Positions 10,929 through 21,761 of a stretch of 64,000 nucleotides of DNA are shown here, in pieces; the stretch's first letter is position 1, and the number at the start of each line of letters is the position of its first letter. The notes beneath the pieces are model-generated. The model was not told where the DNA came from and ran no database searches. It saw only the letters and a program-made list of their open reading frames with translations. The position numbers and the translations under genes were made by a program. This DNA is from Stieleria neptunia (GTDB lineage Bacteria; Planctomycetota; Planctomycetia; Pirellulales; Pirellulaceae), in the NCBI RefSeq assembly GCF_007754155.1, contig NZ_CP037423.1, forward strand, positions 5,824,567 to 5,888,566. Reading direction: 5' to 3'.

Positions 10929-12709
10929 GGTTCTTCGTGGATTTTAGTGGCTAATCGCTCAGGCCCCAGGTTTTTCGAGGCATTGCTGCGATGTCCGAAT
11001 GGGGAGAGCGAGGACAAACGCTCTGTTCAAACGACCCTCCGCCGACACGGGGGCCGGCCGAGGGCACGAAGCACCTTCGGCGCATCGCAGACCAGGTGAT
11101 TCCTTGGCGGGTTGCTCCTCAGCCGCCGCAGGCCACAAGTGACCAAATGATTCCGAGGAACTGGGTGTGAGGATTATCATGTCGGATACGCGGCGGGTCG
11201 TGGAGGCCGTTCTCTACGTGGTGCTTCGTGCCCGCTTCTCAGCCTGGTCCCGGGAGTTTGCTTGAAAATGACATTGGTGGCTCGCCTCACGGCGTTGACC
11301 CCGTTTGAGAGAATAACAGAGCCCTACTCCCGCGCCTGCCGCGTTTTTCCGTTGAAGTCACCTTTCGGAGTTCCGCCATGGCCAAGAAGAAATCCTCTGG
11401 GAAACCTAAGCGTCGATCACGTGGTGGGTTTCCGATTGACAACGCACCCGTTCCACAATCACTTGACACAATCAACTTGAACGCTGCCGGCATCGATATT
11501 GGTTCGACCCAGCACTATGTTGCCGTGCCCTCCGATCGCGACTCATCACACGTTCGCTGCTTCGGCACCTTTACATCCGATCTGGCGTCGCTCGCAGATT
11601 GGTTGGAAGAGTGCGGCAATTTGTGTTCTGCGTTCTTACATGCGGCAACGAGCCATGCTCGTCGCCAACGCGAGCGAGCATATCCAACGGATGCAGAAGG
11701 CGATGATGGAAATGAATGTCCAGCTCCATCACGTCATTTCGGACATCACCGGCACCACTGGCCTTGCCATTTTGGATGCCATTGTTGCGGGCAGTCGAGA
11801 CCCTCACCTACTCGCAAAACTTCGCGATCCAAGGTGCAAAAATGACGAGTCGACGATCGCGAAAGCTCTGGAAGGCAATTGGCGTGAAGAACATGTATTT
11901 GCGTTAAAACAGGCTCTGGAACTGTACCGTTTTTACGGTTCCAAACTGTCGGAAGTCGATTCCAAGCTTGAAGAACATTTGGGTACATTTTCCGACCGAA
12001 GTGACGGTGAGATTCTGCCGAAGCTGAAGGCTCCTAAAGCTGGAAGCAATAGCCCCCGGTTCGATATGCGCAATCAGCTCTACCGGGTGCTGGGCGTCGA
12101 CATGACGACCATTGATGGGATTAGCGGTCAATCCGCAATCACACTGATTTCTGAAATCGGTACCGACATGAGTAGGTGGGCAACAGAGAAGCATTTCACT
12201 TCTTGGCTTTGCCTATGTCCGGGCAGTAAGAAGACAGGTGGGAAATTGCTCAGTGGTAAAACACGTACAAGTGCGAACCGAGCCGCCGCCGCACTTCGAA
12301 CAGCCGCCGCGTCCCTGGCACGATCAAACTGCGCCTTAGGAGCGTTCTTTCGCAGGATCCGTTCCCGTCTTGGTTCACCCAAAGCGATCACGGCGACGGC
12401 CCACAAGCTCGCGAAAATAGTTTATGGGATGCTGAAGTACGGGAGGGAATATGTCGATGTCGGCAACGACTATTACGAACAGCAATACAAGAAGCGAGCA
12501 ATGGAAAACCTGGCGAAACGGGCAGCTGCACTCAACCTGCGAGTGGTCCCCAATGAACTAGCTGGGTAGGAAGTTCCTTGAGAGCAGAGCCCGCCTCCGC
12601 TTCACCTGGCTTCGCCATCCTACCGAACAGAACCATCGGACATCGCAGTCATCCCTCAAAAAACCTTCCCCGAGTATTCGAGAGCACCCGCTAAAATCCG
12701 CGAAGAACC
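10929..12709. repeat. Imperfect inverted repeats flanking the IS110 remnant
   Basis: The 22 bases at 10929-10950 (GGTTCTTCGTGGATTTTAGT plus GG) are the reverse complement, with two mismatches, of 12688-12709. The transposase remnant lies between them. Canonical IS110 elements lack terminal inverted repeats, so these may be copies of a separate dispersed repeat rather than element ends. Confidence 0.5.
11378..12569 (+). pseudogene. IS110-family transposase with internal deletion and frameshift
   Basis: The 5' frame (11378-11620) encodes the start of an IS110 DEDD transposase, including AGIDIGSTQHYVAV with the first catalytic Asp at residue 40. After LADWLEECG the reading moves to the +1 frame, which resumes with ICVLRSYMRQRAMLV and carries the coiled middle section and the C-terminal transposase domain (MTTIDGISGQSAITLISEIG ... 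FTSWLCLCPG ... ITATAHKLAKIVYGM). Family knowledge predicts about 65-75 residues between the two joined points, holding the second and third acidic residues; they are missing. A deletion with a net frame change near 11616-11619 explains this. The element is therefore almost certainly unable to transpose. A bridge RNA, known for IS110 elements, might be encoded in the flanking non-coding DNA, but I could not identify it. Confidence 0.85.
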
Positions 12710-12878
12710 CTCAAAGGGAGGATTGCGTTACTTCTTAGAGGAGCCCGCCGCTTCACTTGGGGCGCTCACGCGATCGCCAAGCTTTCTCGCACCTGTAAGA
12801 GTCTGCTCTGGACCGAGTAATAGACTGCAGTGACTGTTCCTGCTCCCGTACTCGTTTTGTAAAAGGCAGCCGACACCG
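12570..12878. other. Gap between IS110 remnant and oxidoreductase gene
   Basis: About 310 bases contain the right-hand copy of the inverted repeat at 12688-12709 and no gene that I can support. The promoter of the oxidoreductase gene should lie in its last 100 bases; no clear match was found. Confidence 0.3.
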
Positions 12879-13976
12879 ATGTCCCAATCGCCCAACTTGA
12901 TGCAACCCTTTGATCTGCGCGGCCTGCCGTTGGCCAATCGCGTGGCGCTCGCACCGATGACGCGCGCCCGGTCGGGCGGTGACCGCGTCCCGAAATCACT
13001 GATGGCGGAGTACTATCGTCAACGCGCAACCGCGGGGTTGGTGATCACCGAGGCGACGGTGATTTCGCAGCAGGCAATCGGATGGGTGGATTCACCGGGA
13101 ATCTACACCGATGAAATGACCGAGGGTTGGAAATCGGTGACCGAGAGCGTGCATGAAGAAGGCGGAAAGATCTTCATGCAGCTGTGGCACACCGGCCGGG
13201 CTTCGCACAGCAGTTTTCACGGAGGCGATCTGCCCGTGGCGCCGTCGGCGATCAAGATCAACGGCGATTCCATCCACACGCCGTACGGGAAAGAACCCTA
13301 CGAGGTGCCGCGCGCGTTGACGACCGGCGAGATTCCCGGCATCGTCGCCGACTACCGAGCCGCCGCCGAACGCGCCAAACAAGCCGGCTTTGATGGCGTC
13401 GAAGTTCACTCGGCCAACGGCTATTTGCTGGACACGTTCTTGCAGTCCAAAACGAATCACCGTGACGATGCGTACGGTGGCAGCATCGAGAATCGGTATC
13501 GGATTGTTGGTGAAGTCGTCGAAGCGGTTTCGGAGGTCTTTGGCTCGGAGCGCGTCGGCGTTCGTTTGTCGCCAAACGGCGTCTTCAATGACGTGGGTTC
13601 ACCGGACTATCGCCAGCAATTCACGTTTGTCGCCCAACGTCTTGATCGATTGGGTCTGGCCTACCTGCACGTCATGGACGGGTTGGCGTTCGGGTTTCAT
13701 GAACTCGGCGACCCGATGACGCTGGGCGAGTTCCGTGAGGTCTTTGGTGGACCGTTGATGGGCAACTGCGGGTACACGCAAGCAACGGCCGAGCAGGCGA
13801 TTGAATCGGGGGCGGCGGACCTGATTTCGTTCGGTCGGCCCTACATCAGCAACCCGGACCTGGTGCGCCGCTTTGATGAAGGCCTGGAGTTGGCACCCGA
13901 GGCCGAGATGGCCGATTGGTACCAGCCCAACGGCGAGTCGGGGTACACCGATTTCCCGTCGTACCAAACGGTCTAA
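12879..13976 (+). CDS. Old yellow enzyme family alkene reductase (NADH:flavin oxidoreductase)
   Basis: A 365-residue FMN-dependent ene-reductase of the NemA/xenobiotic-reductase branch, which reduces activated C=C bonds or nitro esters with NAD(P)H. The N-terminal FMN strand is LANRVALAPMTRARS. HTGRASH occurs at 104-110. The HSANGYLLDTFLQ motif holds His177 and Asn180, which bind the substrate carbonyl, and Tyr182, the likely proton donor. PYGGSIENR-like (AYGGSIENRYR) and the phosphate-binding ISFGRPYISNPDL motif complete the barrel. The physiological substrate is unknown. The gene stands alone: decayed IS110 upstream and a convergent gene 15 bases downstream. Confidence 0.9.
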   Translation: MSQSPNLMQPFDLRGLPLANRVALAPMTRARSGGDRVPKSLMAEYYRQRATAGLVITEATVISQQAIGWVDSPGIYTDEMTEGWKSVTESVHEEGGKIFMQLWHTGRASHSSFHGGDLPVAPSAIKINGDSIHTPYGKEPYEVPRALTTGEIPGIVADYRAAAERAKQAGFDGVEVHSANGYLLDTFLQSKTNHRDDAYGGSIENRYRIVGEVVEAVSEVFGSERVGVRLSPNGVFNDVGSPDYRQQFTFVAQRLDRLGLAYLHVMDGLAFGFHELGDPMTLGEFREVFGGPLMGNCGYTQATAEQAIESGAADLISFGRPYISNPDLVRRFDEGLELAPEAEMADWYQPNGESGYTDFPSYQTV

Positions 13977-13991
13977 TCTGTCACTGGATGT

Positions 13992-14687
13992 TTACAACGT
14001 CATGCTGACGGTGGTCGGGCCGCCGGGGGCGGATTCGACCGTCACGGTTTTGCCGACCAATCGGGCGCGGCCTTTCATGGAGCGAATGCCAAACCGATTC
14101 GGATCGATCGCGGCGGGATCGAAACCGGTTCCATCGTCAACGATCAACAACCGATCGGGCAGGCAACGGATCGAAACGTTGTTTGCGCTGCCGTGCCGCG
14201 TGGCGTTTCGCAACGCTTCGATCAACACACGATAGGCGGTGGTCGCTCGATCGCGGTCCCAGTTTGAATCGCAGACCGGGCTTGCCGGGTCGACGTCCCA
14301 GACGATCTGGCAATCGGCGCCACCAATTCGATTGGCGGTGTCTTTTGCCGCGGCCAACCAGGACAACTGATCCAGTTCGGGCGGATAGATTTGGGTCAGC
14401 AAATTTCGCGCGACGGCCAACGCTTGTTTTAGCCAATCGTCGGATTTAGCGATGCGATCCAACAGCGGCGCCGCGGCAGCGGTTGTGGATTCATCGACCG
14501 TTCGCGAAGCGGCTTGCAGATTTGCCGATGCGGCAAAAATCAACGGGATCAACAGGTCATGGATGTCATGACCGATCTGCGAACGTTCCAGATCAATGAT
14601 TTGGGCGGCGGTCAATTCGGAAGATTGCGATTGGGAATCCTCCGCGTCGCCGTTGCCCGTCACACCGGTGGGGCTCAACCGAACCAA
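13992..14687 (-). CDS. Histidine-kinase-like ATPase (NarL/DegS-type sensor kinase core)
   Basis: A 231-residue soluble protein without membrane segments. A dimerisation/phosphoacceptor helix (SQIGHDIHDLLIPLIFAA, with the HDIHD box of HisKA_3 kinases) is near residue 38. The C-terminal half is a GHKL ATP-binding domain with an N-box (ALRNATRHGSANN), a G1 box (DDGTGFDP) and IRSMKGRA. It could phosphorylate an unlinked response regulator. It starts inside the end of the STAS-domain gene (13-base overlap), which suggests a partner-switch or joint signalling module. Confidence 0.8.
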   Translation of the reverse strand: MVRLSPTGVTGNGDAEDSQSQSSELTAAQIIDLERSQIGHDIHDLLIPLIFAASANLQAASRTVDESTTAAAAPLLDRIAKSDDWLKQALAVARNLLTQIYPPELDQLSWLAAAKDTANRIGGADCQIVWDVDPASPVCDSNWDRDRATTAYRVLIEALRNATRHGSANNVSIRCLPDRLLIVDDGTGFDPAAIDPNRFGIRSMKGRARLVGKTVTVESAPGGPTTVSMTL

Positions 14688-15040
14688 CCTTTCTTTTCAA
14701 AGCTGGCGATCGCCTTGTCTTCACTGCCCTGAATGTCGAACAGCTTGTTCAACTTCGTGATTTTGAAGACTTCCAAGACGTTCGGCGAGACTTCACAGAA
14801 CTTCAGTGCAACGCCCTGGGCTTTGCATCCTTTGTTCAGCATCACCAGTTTGGTGATCATCGCCGACGACATGAACGAGACGCCACGAAAGTTCAGCAAT
14901 AGCTTTTTGTGGGTTGCCTGGGGAACGGCGTCTTGCAGTTCACGGCCGACTTGCTCGATCCGTTGACTGTCGAGAATCTTGCTGTCCATGAAGCCGACAA
15001 CCAAGATTTCGCCGTTGTTTTCCGTTGTGGTGGCGGACAT
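14675..15040 (-). CDS. STAS-domain protein, anti-sigma-factor-antagonist-like
   Basis: A 121-residue single STAS domain. LLLNFRGVSFMSSAMITKLV contains the loop and serine pair (MSS) where SpoIIAA/RsbV proteins are phosphorylated, followed by KAQGVALKFCEVSPNVLEVF and TKLNKLFDIQGSEDKA. In the known family such proteins release sigma factors by binding anti-sigma kinases, or act in stressosome-like complexes. The overlap with a kinase-like gene downstream (ATP-binding GHKL fold, as in SpoIIAB/RsbW, but with an H-box) makes a local signalling pair likely. Confidence 0.85.
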   Translation of the reverse strand: MSATTTENNGEILVVGFMDSKILDSQRIEQVGRELQDAVPQATHKKLLLNFRGVSFMSSAMITKLVMLNKGCKAQGVALKFCEVSPNVLEVFKITKLNKLFDIQGSEDKAIASFEKKGWFG

Positions 15041-15183
15041 TGCGAGTGGTTCTGAGAGGGAAGTGACAAGCGGAAGCGGGATGGCTCGTCGCGAAAGCTC
15101 GCCCCATCCAGCCGCTGTAGATTAGCAGCGTAGGGTCCCCGTCGCAATTCTCCGGCCACCAAACGGGATCGGAGAGGTGAAAA

Positions 15184-15735
15184 TTACTGCTCGGACTTTC
15201 GGAACACACCCTTGGCGTTGACCATCACGGTGTTGACGGCTGGGTTGTATTGCGCCATTCCGGTGACGTAAACGATGTCGCCCTTGTCCAGGGCCAGCGA
15301 TTGGCGGGCATCGCCCTCCAGAATGCTGCCGTCAGCTCCCTTGAACTGGACGATCGCCCGGGGGGCATTTTCCAGTTTCCGCTTGCAAAACGGGCAATTG
15401 TCGGCGTGCTCGGGATCGTCCTCGCCATGTCCCTCGTCGGGCAGCTGGGAAATCATGAATGCCAGTTGTCCCGGCTGGAACGGATCGGCCGCACCGGCAT
15501 CGATCCGGCCGCCCAAGACGACGGAAATCTCGTCCGTCCCCGCTTCTTTGATCTCCGTCGGCGTCACGATTTCGCCTTCCGGCATCTCGGTCAAGACGAG
15601 CGATCCGTCTTGCGTGGCTGTCGACCCGAGGCTGGCCGGGGACGCGTTTTCGAAGCTCGTCTCGGAGCTGTCACCACAGCCGACGAGTGTCAAACCCGTC
15701 AGCAGCGCGGCGGCGTAGGGGAATCTGGACATCAT
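15184..15735 (-). CDS. Lipoprotein with CPFCKRK motif, unknown function
   Basis: A 183-residue lipoprotein: a short signal peptide ending in the lipobox LVGC (Cys20). The mature part is acidic. A CPFCKRK motif in a HADNCPFCKRKLEN context could bind metal or be redox active. The C-terminal stretch (LALDKGDIVYVTGMAQYN...VNAKGVF) looks like a small beta-barrel of OB type. It overlaps the upstream His-rich lipoprotein gene by 4 bases (15732-15735), so the two are co-translated and probably act together at the membrane, perhaps in metal handling; that role is inference. Confidence 0.7.
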   Translation of the reverse strand: MMSRFPYAAALLTGLTLVGCGDSSETSFENASPASLGSTATQDGSLVLTEMPEGEIVTPTEIKEAGTDEISVVLGGRIDAGAADPFQPGQLAFMISQLPDEGHGEDDPEHADNCPFCKRKLENAPRAIVQFKGADGSILEGDARQSLALDKGDIVYVTGMAQYNPAVNTVMVNAKGVFRKSEQ

Positions 15736-16328
15736 TTCGCGTCCTTCTTTAGCGTTTCAATTGCTTCGTCGATCGACTTGCTGACGTCGTCGTATTGCTT
15801 GCCCTTGGCTTTGCTCTCTTCGCTACCATGCAGACCTTGATCGACCGCGGCGAAATCGTCCAACAGTGATTCGACTGCCGCGGCCGCCGCCGTTTTCTGT
15901 TCGGAATCGTCCATGGTTTGGATCAAGTTCTCGGTCGCGATCAGGACTGCGCCGATGTGGTGCAGCGGATCGTGAGCGGCGTCGGCGTCACCGGCGGCAA
16001 ATCCGTCACGGATCGTGTCGCGCAGTGATTCGATCTCTTCGACGGCTTCGGACAAGGACTCGAAGTCATGGTCGTGCGCGTCGCCATGCTCGTCGTGGTC
16101 GTGCCCTTCGTGGTCAGCGTGGTCATGGTCGCCGTGCTCGTCATGATCGGCGTGCTCGTCATGATCATGGCCGTCGTGGTCATGGTCGCCATCGTCGTGG
16201 CTGTGGTCGTGATCCGAATCGGACGCCTCCGTCACCGTCGTGGTCGATTTGTCTTGGCAACCTGGCAGGGCGGCAAAACAAAAGGCGGCAAGAAATCCCA
16301 GGGTGAGCGAGAACGATTTGGACGTCAT
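15732..16328 (-). CDS. His/Asp-rich lipoprotein, putative metal-binding
   Basis: A 198-residue product starting MTSKSFSLTLGFLAAFCFAA with lipobox ALPGC (Cys24). Residues about 38-92 are almost entirely His, Asp, Glu and Gly in HDHDE/HDEHGD-type repeats, a pattern that binds Zn, Ni or Cu in periplasmic metal-buffer proteins. The C-terminal 100 residues form an Ala-rich helical domain with DPLHHIGAVL. The repeated DNA (CATGGTCGTC-type units) covers 16070-16210. A longer frame from 16409 would put 27 Arg/Pro-rich residues before the signal peptide and is unlikely. Alternative: a member of the planctomycete lipoproteins of unknown role. Confidence 0.75.
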   Translation of the reverse strand: MTSKSFSLTLGFLAAFCFAALPGCQDKSTTTVTEASDSDHDHSHDDGDHDHDGHDHDEHADHDEHGDHDHADHEGHDHDEHGDAHDHDFESLSEAVEEIESLRDTIRDGFAAGDADAAHDPLHHIGAVLIATENLIQTMDDSEQKTAAAAAVESLLDDFAAVDQGLHGSEESKAKGKQYDDVSKSIDEAIETLKKDAK

Positions 16329-16454
16329 CGATTTGGTATCCGGCGAGGTGAATGGGGGATGCCGCTGGCGTTGAGGGGCCCGCGGCCGGGGGAACCTATA
16401 CATTATCACGTTCTACGTCGAATTGGCCAATCGGTTCGCCGGATGGGATGAGTC

Positions 16455-16536
16455 GGGGGGCAAAACGATAGGGGCAAAACGATGGGGTGGCAAAACGATG
16501 GGGTGGCAGAACGATGGGGTGGCAGAACGATGGGGG
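16455..16536. repeat. Tandem array of GGGGCAAAACGATG-type units
   Basis: Five units read GGGGCAAAACGAT or GGGTGGCARAACGAT with 14-16 base spacing. The unit is the same as the ends of the longer dispersed elements at 28811, 38694, 42414 and 44722. Confidence 0.75.
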
Positions 16537-16607
16537 AGTTGCGTAAGTCGCGCTGTTGGCGACATCCCAGTCGTTCCTAGAGGATGAGGCATCCGGCAGG
16601 CACAGCA

Positions 16608-16667
16608 TCTCCTTGTCTCCCCCTCTCCTTGTCTCCCCCTCTCCTTGTCTCCCCCTCTCCTTGTCTC

Positions 16668-16668
<1 letters not shown>
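16608..16668. repeat. 16-bp CT-rich tandem repeat next to bipA stop
   Basis: Three perfect copies of CCCTCTCCTTGTCTCC (16621-16668) follow a partial copy at 16608-16620. The last base coincides with the first base of the bipA stop codon complement (16668-16670). Related CTCCTTGTCTCCC strings occur near 57307-57340 and 61722-61740 within a larger repeat. Confidence 0.8.
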
Positions 16669-18494
<1,826 letters not shown>

Positions 18495-18809
18495 GAAAAA
18501 CGCTTGCAGGGTAATGGAGAGACTTCGAAGGGACTCAGCGGGCCGTTGACGCGGCACCGTTGTGGGGAGGGGGTTTCGATTTGTTTCGCGACGAAAATCG
18601 GTAGGAATTGAGGATTCGCGCTAACCGTTTGAGTCACAGAAACGAAATGGAATTTTCCTTGTCGGATAGATAGTGAATACGCTTGGACGATTTCTCGCTA
18701 GACCTTTCCCGCCGTGCGGGTGACAGCTTCGCTAGCCGCTCGCACAGGCGTTCCGTCGGCCCTAAGGGTTTTGCGAGGGTCGGTCTCCCGTCTGCGGATC
18801 GGTGTACCG

Positions 18810-18837
18810 TTGCGAGTTATGGTCAGCTATGTAATAT
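18810..18837 (+). promoter_or_regulatory. Candidate promoter of the nqr operon
   Basis: TTGCGA (18810-18815) and TAATAT (18832-18837) are separated by 16 bases, a fair sigma-70-type match, about 180 bases upstream of nqrA. The remaining 524-base gap (18495-19018) contains no gene that I can support. Confidence 0.4.
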
Positions 18838-18901
18838 TCCCTAGCCGAGGAACTTGCCGTTTTCGTTTGCCCACCGACGTGGGCATTTGCTCGATGCTCG
18901 C

Positions 18902-18919
18902 TTGTGAAAAAAATCACAA
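18902..18919. promoter_or_regulatory. CRP/FNR-superfamily-like operator upstream of nqrA
   Basis: TTGTGA-AAAAAA-TCACAA contains a perfect TGTGA-N6-TCACA, the consensus of CRP-type regulators, centred about 108 bases before the nqrA start and about 75 bases after the candidate -10 box. Such a position could serve repression of the upstream promoter or activation of a promoter not recognised here. Confidence 0.5.
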
Positions 18920-19018
18920 AGTGCCCCGTATCAGCTTGATCCTGCGGCGCCTGATATCGCCCCCGCGTTCGTTTTCGTCCCCGCGTTCCATCCCGCGTTC
19001 AACCGTTTTTCGAAGCCT

Positions 19019-20368
19019 ATGATCACGATCAAAGAAGGATTGGATCTTCCGATCCTCGGCACGCCCGCTCAGCACATCGAAGTCGCCAAGCCGGTCACGC
19101 AAGTGGCGTTGGTCGGGGACGACTACATCGGCATGAAGCCCACGATGTTGGTGGCTCCTGGGGACAAGGTGAAATTGGGTCAGCCGCTGTTTACCGACAA
19201 AAAAACCGAAGGCGTGACGTACACCTCGCCGGCGGCGGGAACGGTTGCGGACGTCATTCGCGGCGAAAAGCGAAAATTTGAAGCCGTGGTCATCGACGTC
19301 GATCCTTCGCCGACCGAAGCGGATCGCGTCAAATTCGACGTCGGCGACGTCAACGCGATGGACGCGGTGGCCTTGACCGAACTGCTGGTCACCAGCGGGC
19401 TGTGGACGGCGATGCGGACGCGGCCGTATGGCAAGGTGCCGGCGCCGGGCACGAAACCGAGTTCCATTTTTGTCCAGGCGATCGACACCAACCCGCTTGC
19501 CGCCTGCCCGGCCACGGCGATGGCGGACCGCAAGGATCAATTCATTTTGGGGCTCACTGCGATCACCAAGCTGACCGACGGCACCGTCCACGTTTGCAAG
19601 GCTCCCGGATCGGAGATCCCGGGCGGCGCGGTCGACGGTGTGACGGTCACCGAGTTCGGCGGCCCCCACCCGGCCGGACTGGTCGGCACTCACATTCACG
19701 AACTCGATCCGGTCGGGCCGACCAAGACGGTCTGGTACCTGGGTTATCAAGACGTGATGGCGATCGGCGCCCTGCTGACGACCGGCACGTTGGATGTGCG
19801 ACGCGTGATTTCGTTGGCCGGCCCGGTGATCGGCAAACCACGTCTGTTGGAAACCCGCATCGGTGCCGACATCAGCCAGTTGGTTGACGGCGAGTACGAC
19901 GCCGACATCAAAGTCCGTCAGATTTCGGGTTCGGTGCTCTGCGGGCGGACCGCCAAGCCGCCGCACAACTTCCTGGGACGCTTCCACACCCAGATCTCGG
20001 TGATTCAGGAAGGCGACGAGCGAGAGTTTCTCGGCTGGCAAAAACCGGGGTTTGACAAGTTCAGCACGACCCGCGTGTTTGCTTCGACGATGTTGCCGAA
20101 CCAGAAGTTTGCCTTCACGACCAGCACCGGCGGCAGCGAACGGGCGATGGTTCCCCTGGGGACTTACGAGAAAGTGATGCCGCTGGATATCTTGCCGACG
20201 CAATTGCTTCGCGCGTTGATTGTCCGCGACACCGACCAGGCCCAGCAATTGGGCGTTCTGGAATTGGAAGAAGAAGACTTGGCGTTATGCACCTTCGTCT
20301 GTCCCGGAAAATATGAATATGGCTCGTTGCTTCGCGAGAACTTGGCCACGATCGAGCGTGAAGGCTGA
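19019..20368 (+). CDS. nqrA: Na+-translocating NADH:quinone reductase subunit A
   Basis: A 449-residue protein of the NqrA family, close to the usual 446. It opens with [20 protein letters not shown], the standard NqrA start, and shows [52 protein letters not shown] and a C-terminal [14 protein letters not shown] segment. NqrA is the cytoplasmic peripheral subunit of the six-subunit sodium pump that passes electrons from NADH to quinone and exports Na+. It is the first gene of a complete nqrABCDEF-apbE/nqrM operon. Confidence 0.96.
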   Translation: MITIKEGLDLPILGTPAQHIEVAKPVTQVALVGDDYIGMKPTMLVAPGDKVKLGQPLFTDKKTEGVTYTSPAAGTVADVIRGEKRKFEAVVIDVDPSPTEADRVKFDVGDVNAMDAVALTELLVTSGLWTAMRTRPYGKVPAPGTKPSSIFVQAIDTNPLAACPATAMADRKDQFILGLTAITKLTDGTVHVCKAPGSEIPGGAVDGVTVTEFGGPHPAGLVGTHIHELDPVGPTKTVWYLGYQDVMAIGALLTTGTLDVRRVISLAGPVIGKPRLLETRIGADISQLVDGEYDADIKVRQISGSVLCGRTAKPPHNFLGRFHTQISVIQEGDEREFLGWQKPGFDKFSTTRVFASTMLPNQKFAFTTSTGGSERAMVPLGTYEKVMPLDILPTQLLRALIVRDTDQAQQLGVLELEEEDLALCTFVCPGKYEYGSLLRENLATIEREG

Positions 20369-20462
20369 TCCGAACCGTTCACAGACACCTAGCGGACGCG
20401 GCGGGGAGCTGCCGAGCCGTTCCATTTACTCAGAAAATACCGTTATTGGGCAAGACTGACCA

Positions 20463-21761
20463 ATGAAAGCACTCCGCGCTGCTCTGGACAAAGTCCATCC
20501 GCTGTTTGACAAGGGCGGACCGCTGCAGATCGCGTATCCGGTGTACGAATCGATTGACACGTTTCTGTACACGCCGGGCGAAATCACTCACGGGCAAACG
20601 CACGTGCGTGACAACATCGATCTGAAGCGAATGATGATCACCGTTGTGATGGCTCTCGTGCCTGCGACACTGTTTGGAATGTGGAACGTCGGCTATCAGG
20701 CGAACACCACGATCCAGCGGGCCGCCGAGGCAGGGGAGAAGTACGTCGGTGATTGGCATTACACGATTCACAACGCCATCGGATTCACCAATGATCCGGG
20801 CAGCATCGCCGACTGCATGGTGCTCGGGGCGATCTTTTTCATCCCGATCTACTTCGTTTGCATGTTCGTCGGCGGCCACATCGAAATGGTCTTCAGTGTC
20901 CTTCGCGGCCACGAGATCAACGAAGGCTTCCTCGTCACGGGGTTGCTGTTTCCGCTCACCCTGCCGGCCTCGATTCCGCTCTGGCAAGTCGCCGTCGGGA
21001 TCGCGTTCGGCGTGATCGTCGCCAAGGAGGTGTTCGGGGGGACCGGACGAAACTTCTTGAACGTGGCCCTGACCAGCCGGGCGTTCCTGTACTTTGCACA
21101 CGCCGGACAAATCAGCGGTGACAAAGTCTGGACGGCGGTCGACGGGTTCAGCGGCGCGACCGCACTGGGCCAAATGGCCGTTGCGACGCCCGATCCGGGC
21201 GGCGAATCCAACGCGGCCCTGGCGTCGCTGGAGTCGGTGAATTATTCCCTCGGTGCCGCCGACCCGGTGACCTGGTCGGAACCGATCACCTGGACCAGTG
21301 CGTTTCTGGGAACGGTTCAGGGATGCGTCGGCGAGACCAGCACGCTGATGTGCTTGATCGGTGCCGCGATTTTGATCGGCGCCGGGATCGGTTCCTGGAA
21401 GATCATGGTCGGTGTGCTGGGCGGAGTCGCCGCGACGTCGTTGTTACTGAACGGGGTCACCACGGGCAGCAACCCGATGATGAGCGTTCCGTTTTACTGG
21501 CACTTCGTGATCGGCGGTCTGGCGTTCGGTCTGGTGTTCATGGCAACCGACCCGGTCAGTGCTTCGATGACGGAGAAGGGAAAATGGATCTACGGCGGGC
21601 TGATCGGTTTCATGACCGTTTTGATTCGATGCATTAACCCGGCGTTTCCCGAAGGCATCATGTTGGCCATTTTATTCGGCAACGTGTTCGCGCCTTTGAT
21701 CGATTACTTCGTTGTTTCCGCAAACGTTCGCCGGAGGATGGCACGCTATGTCACAACGTGA
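20463..21761 (+). CDS. nqrB: Na+-translocating NADH:quinone reductase subunit B
   Basis: A 432-residue integral membrane subunit with about ten hydrophobic helices. The covalent FMN site is the SGAT motif in DGFSGATALGQ, with Thr233 as the expected flavinylated residue, matching the Thr of the Vibrio enzyme. Other signatures are HGQTHVRDNIDLKRMM near the N-terminus, GGTGRNFLN and MATDPVSASMT. NqrB also holds riboflavin and forms much of the Na+ path in known structures. It lies 94 bases after nqrA and overlaps nqrC by 14 bases. Confidence 0.96.
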   Translation: MKALRAALDKVHPLFDKGGPLQIAYPVYESIDTFLYTPGEITHGQTHVRDNIDLKRMMITVVMALVPATLFGMWNVGYQANTTIQRAAEAGEKYVGDWHYTIHNAIGFTNDPGSIADCMVLGAIFFIPIYFVCMFVGGHIEMVFSVLRGHEINEGFLVTGLLFPLTLPASIPLWQVAVGIAFGVIVAKEVFGGTGRNFLNVALTSRAFLYFAHAGQISGDKVWTAVDGFSGATALGQMAVATPDPGGESNAALASLESVNYSLGAADPVTWSEPITWTSAFLGTVQGCVGETSTLMCLIGAAILIGAGIGSWKIMVGVLGGVAATSLLLNGVTTGSNPMMSVPFYWHFVIGGLAFGLVFMATDPVSASMTEKGKWIYGGLIGFMTVLIRCINPAFPEGIMLAILFGNVFAPLIDYFVVSANVRRRMARYVTT

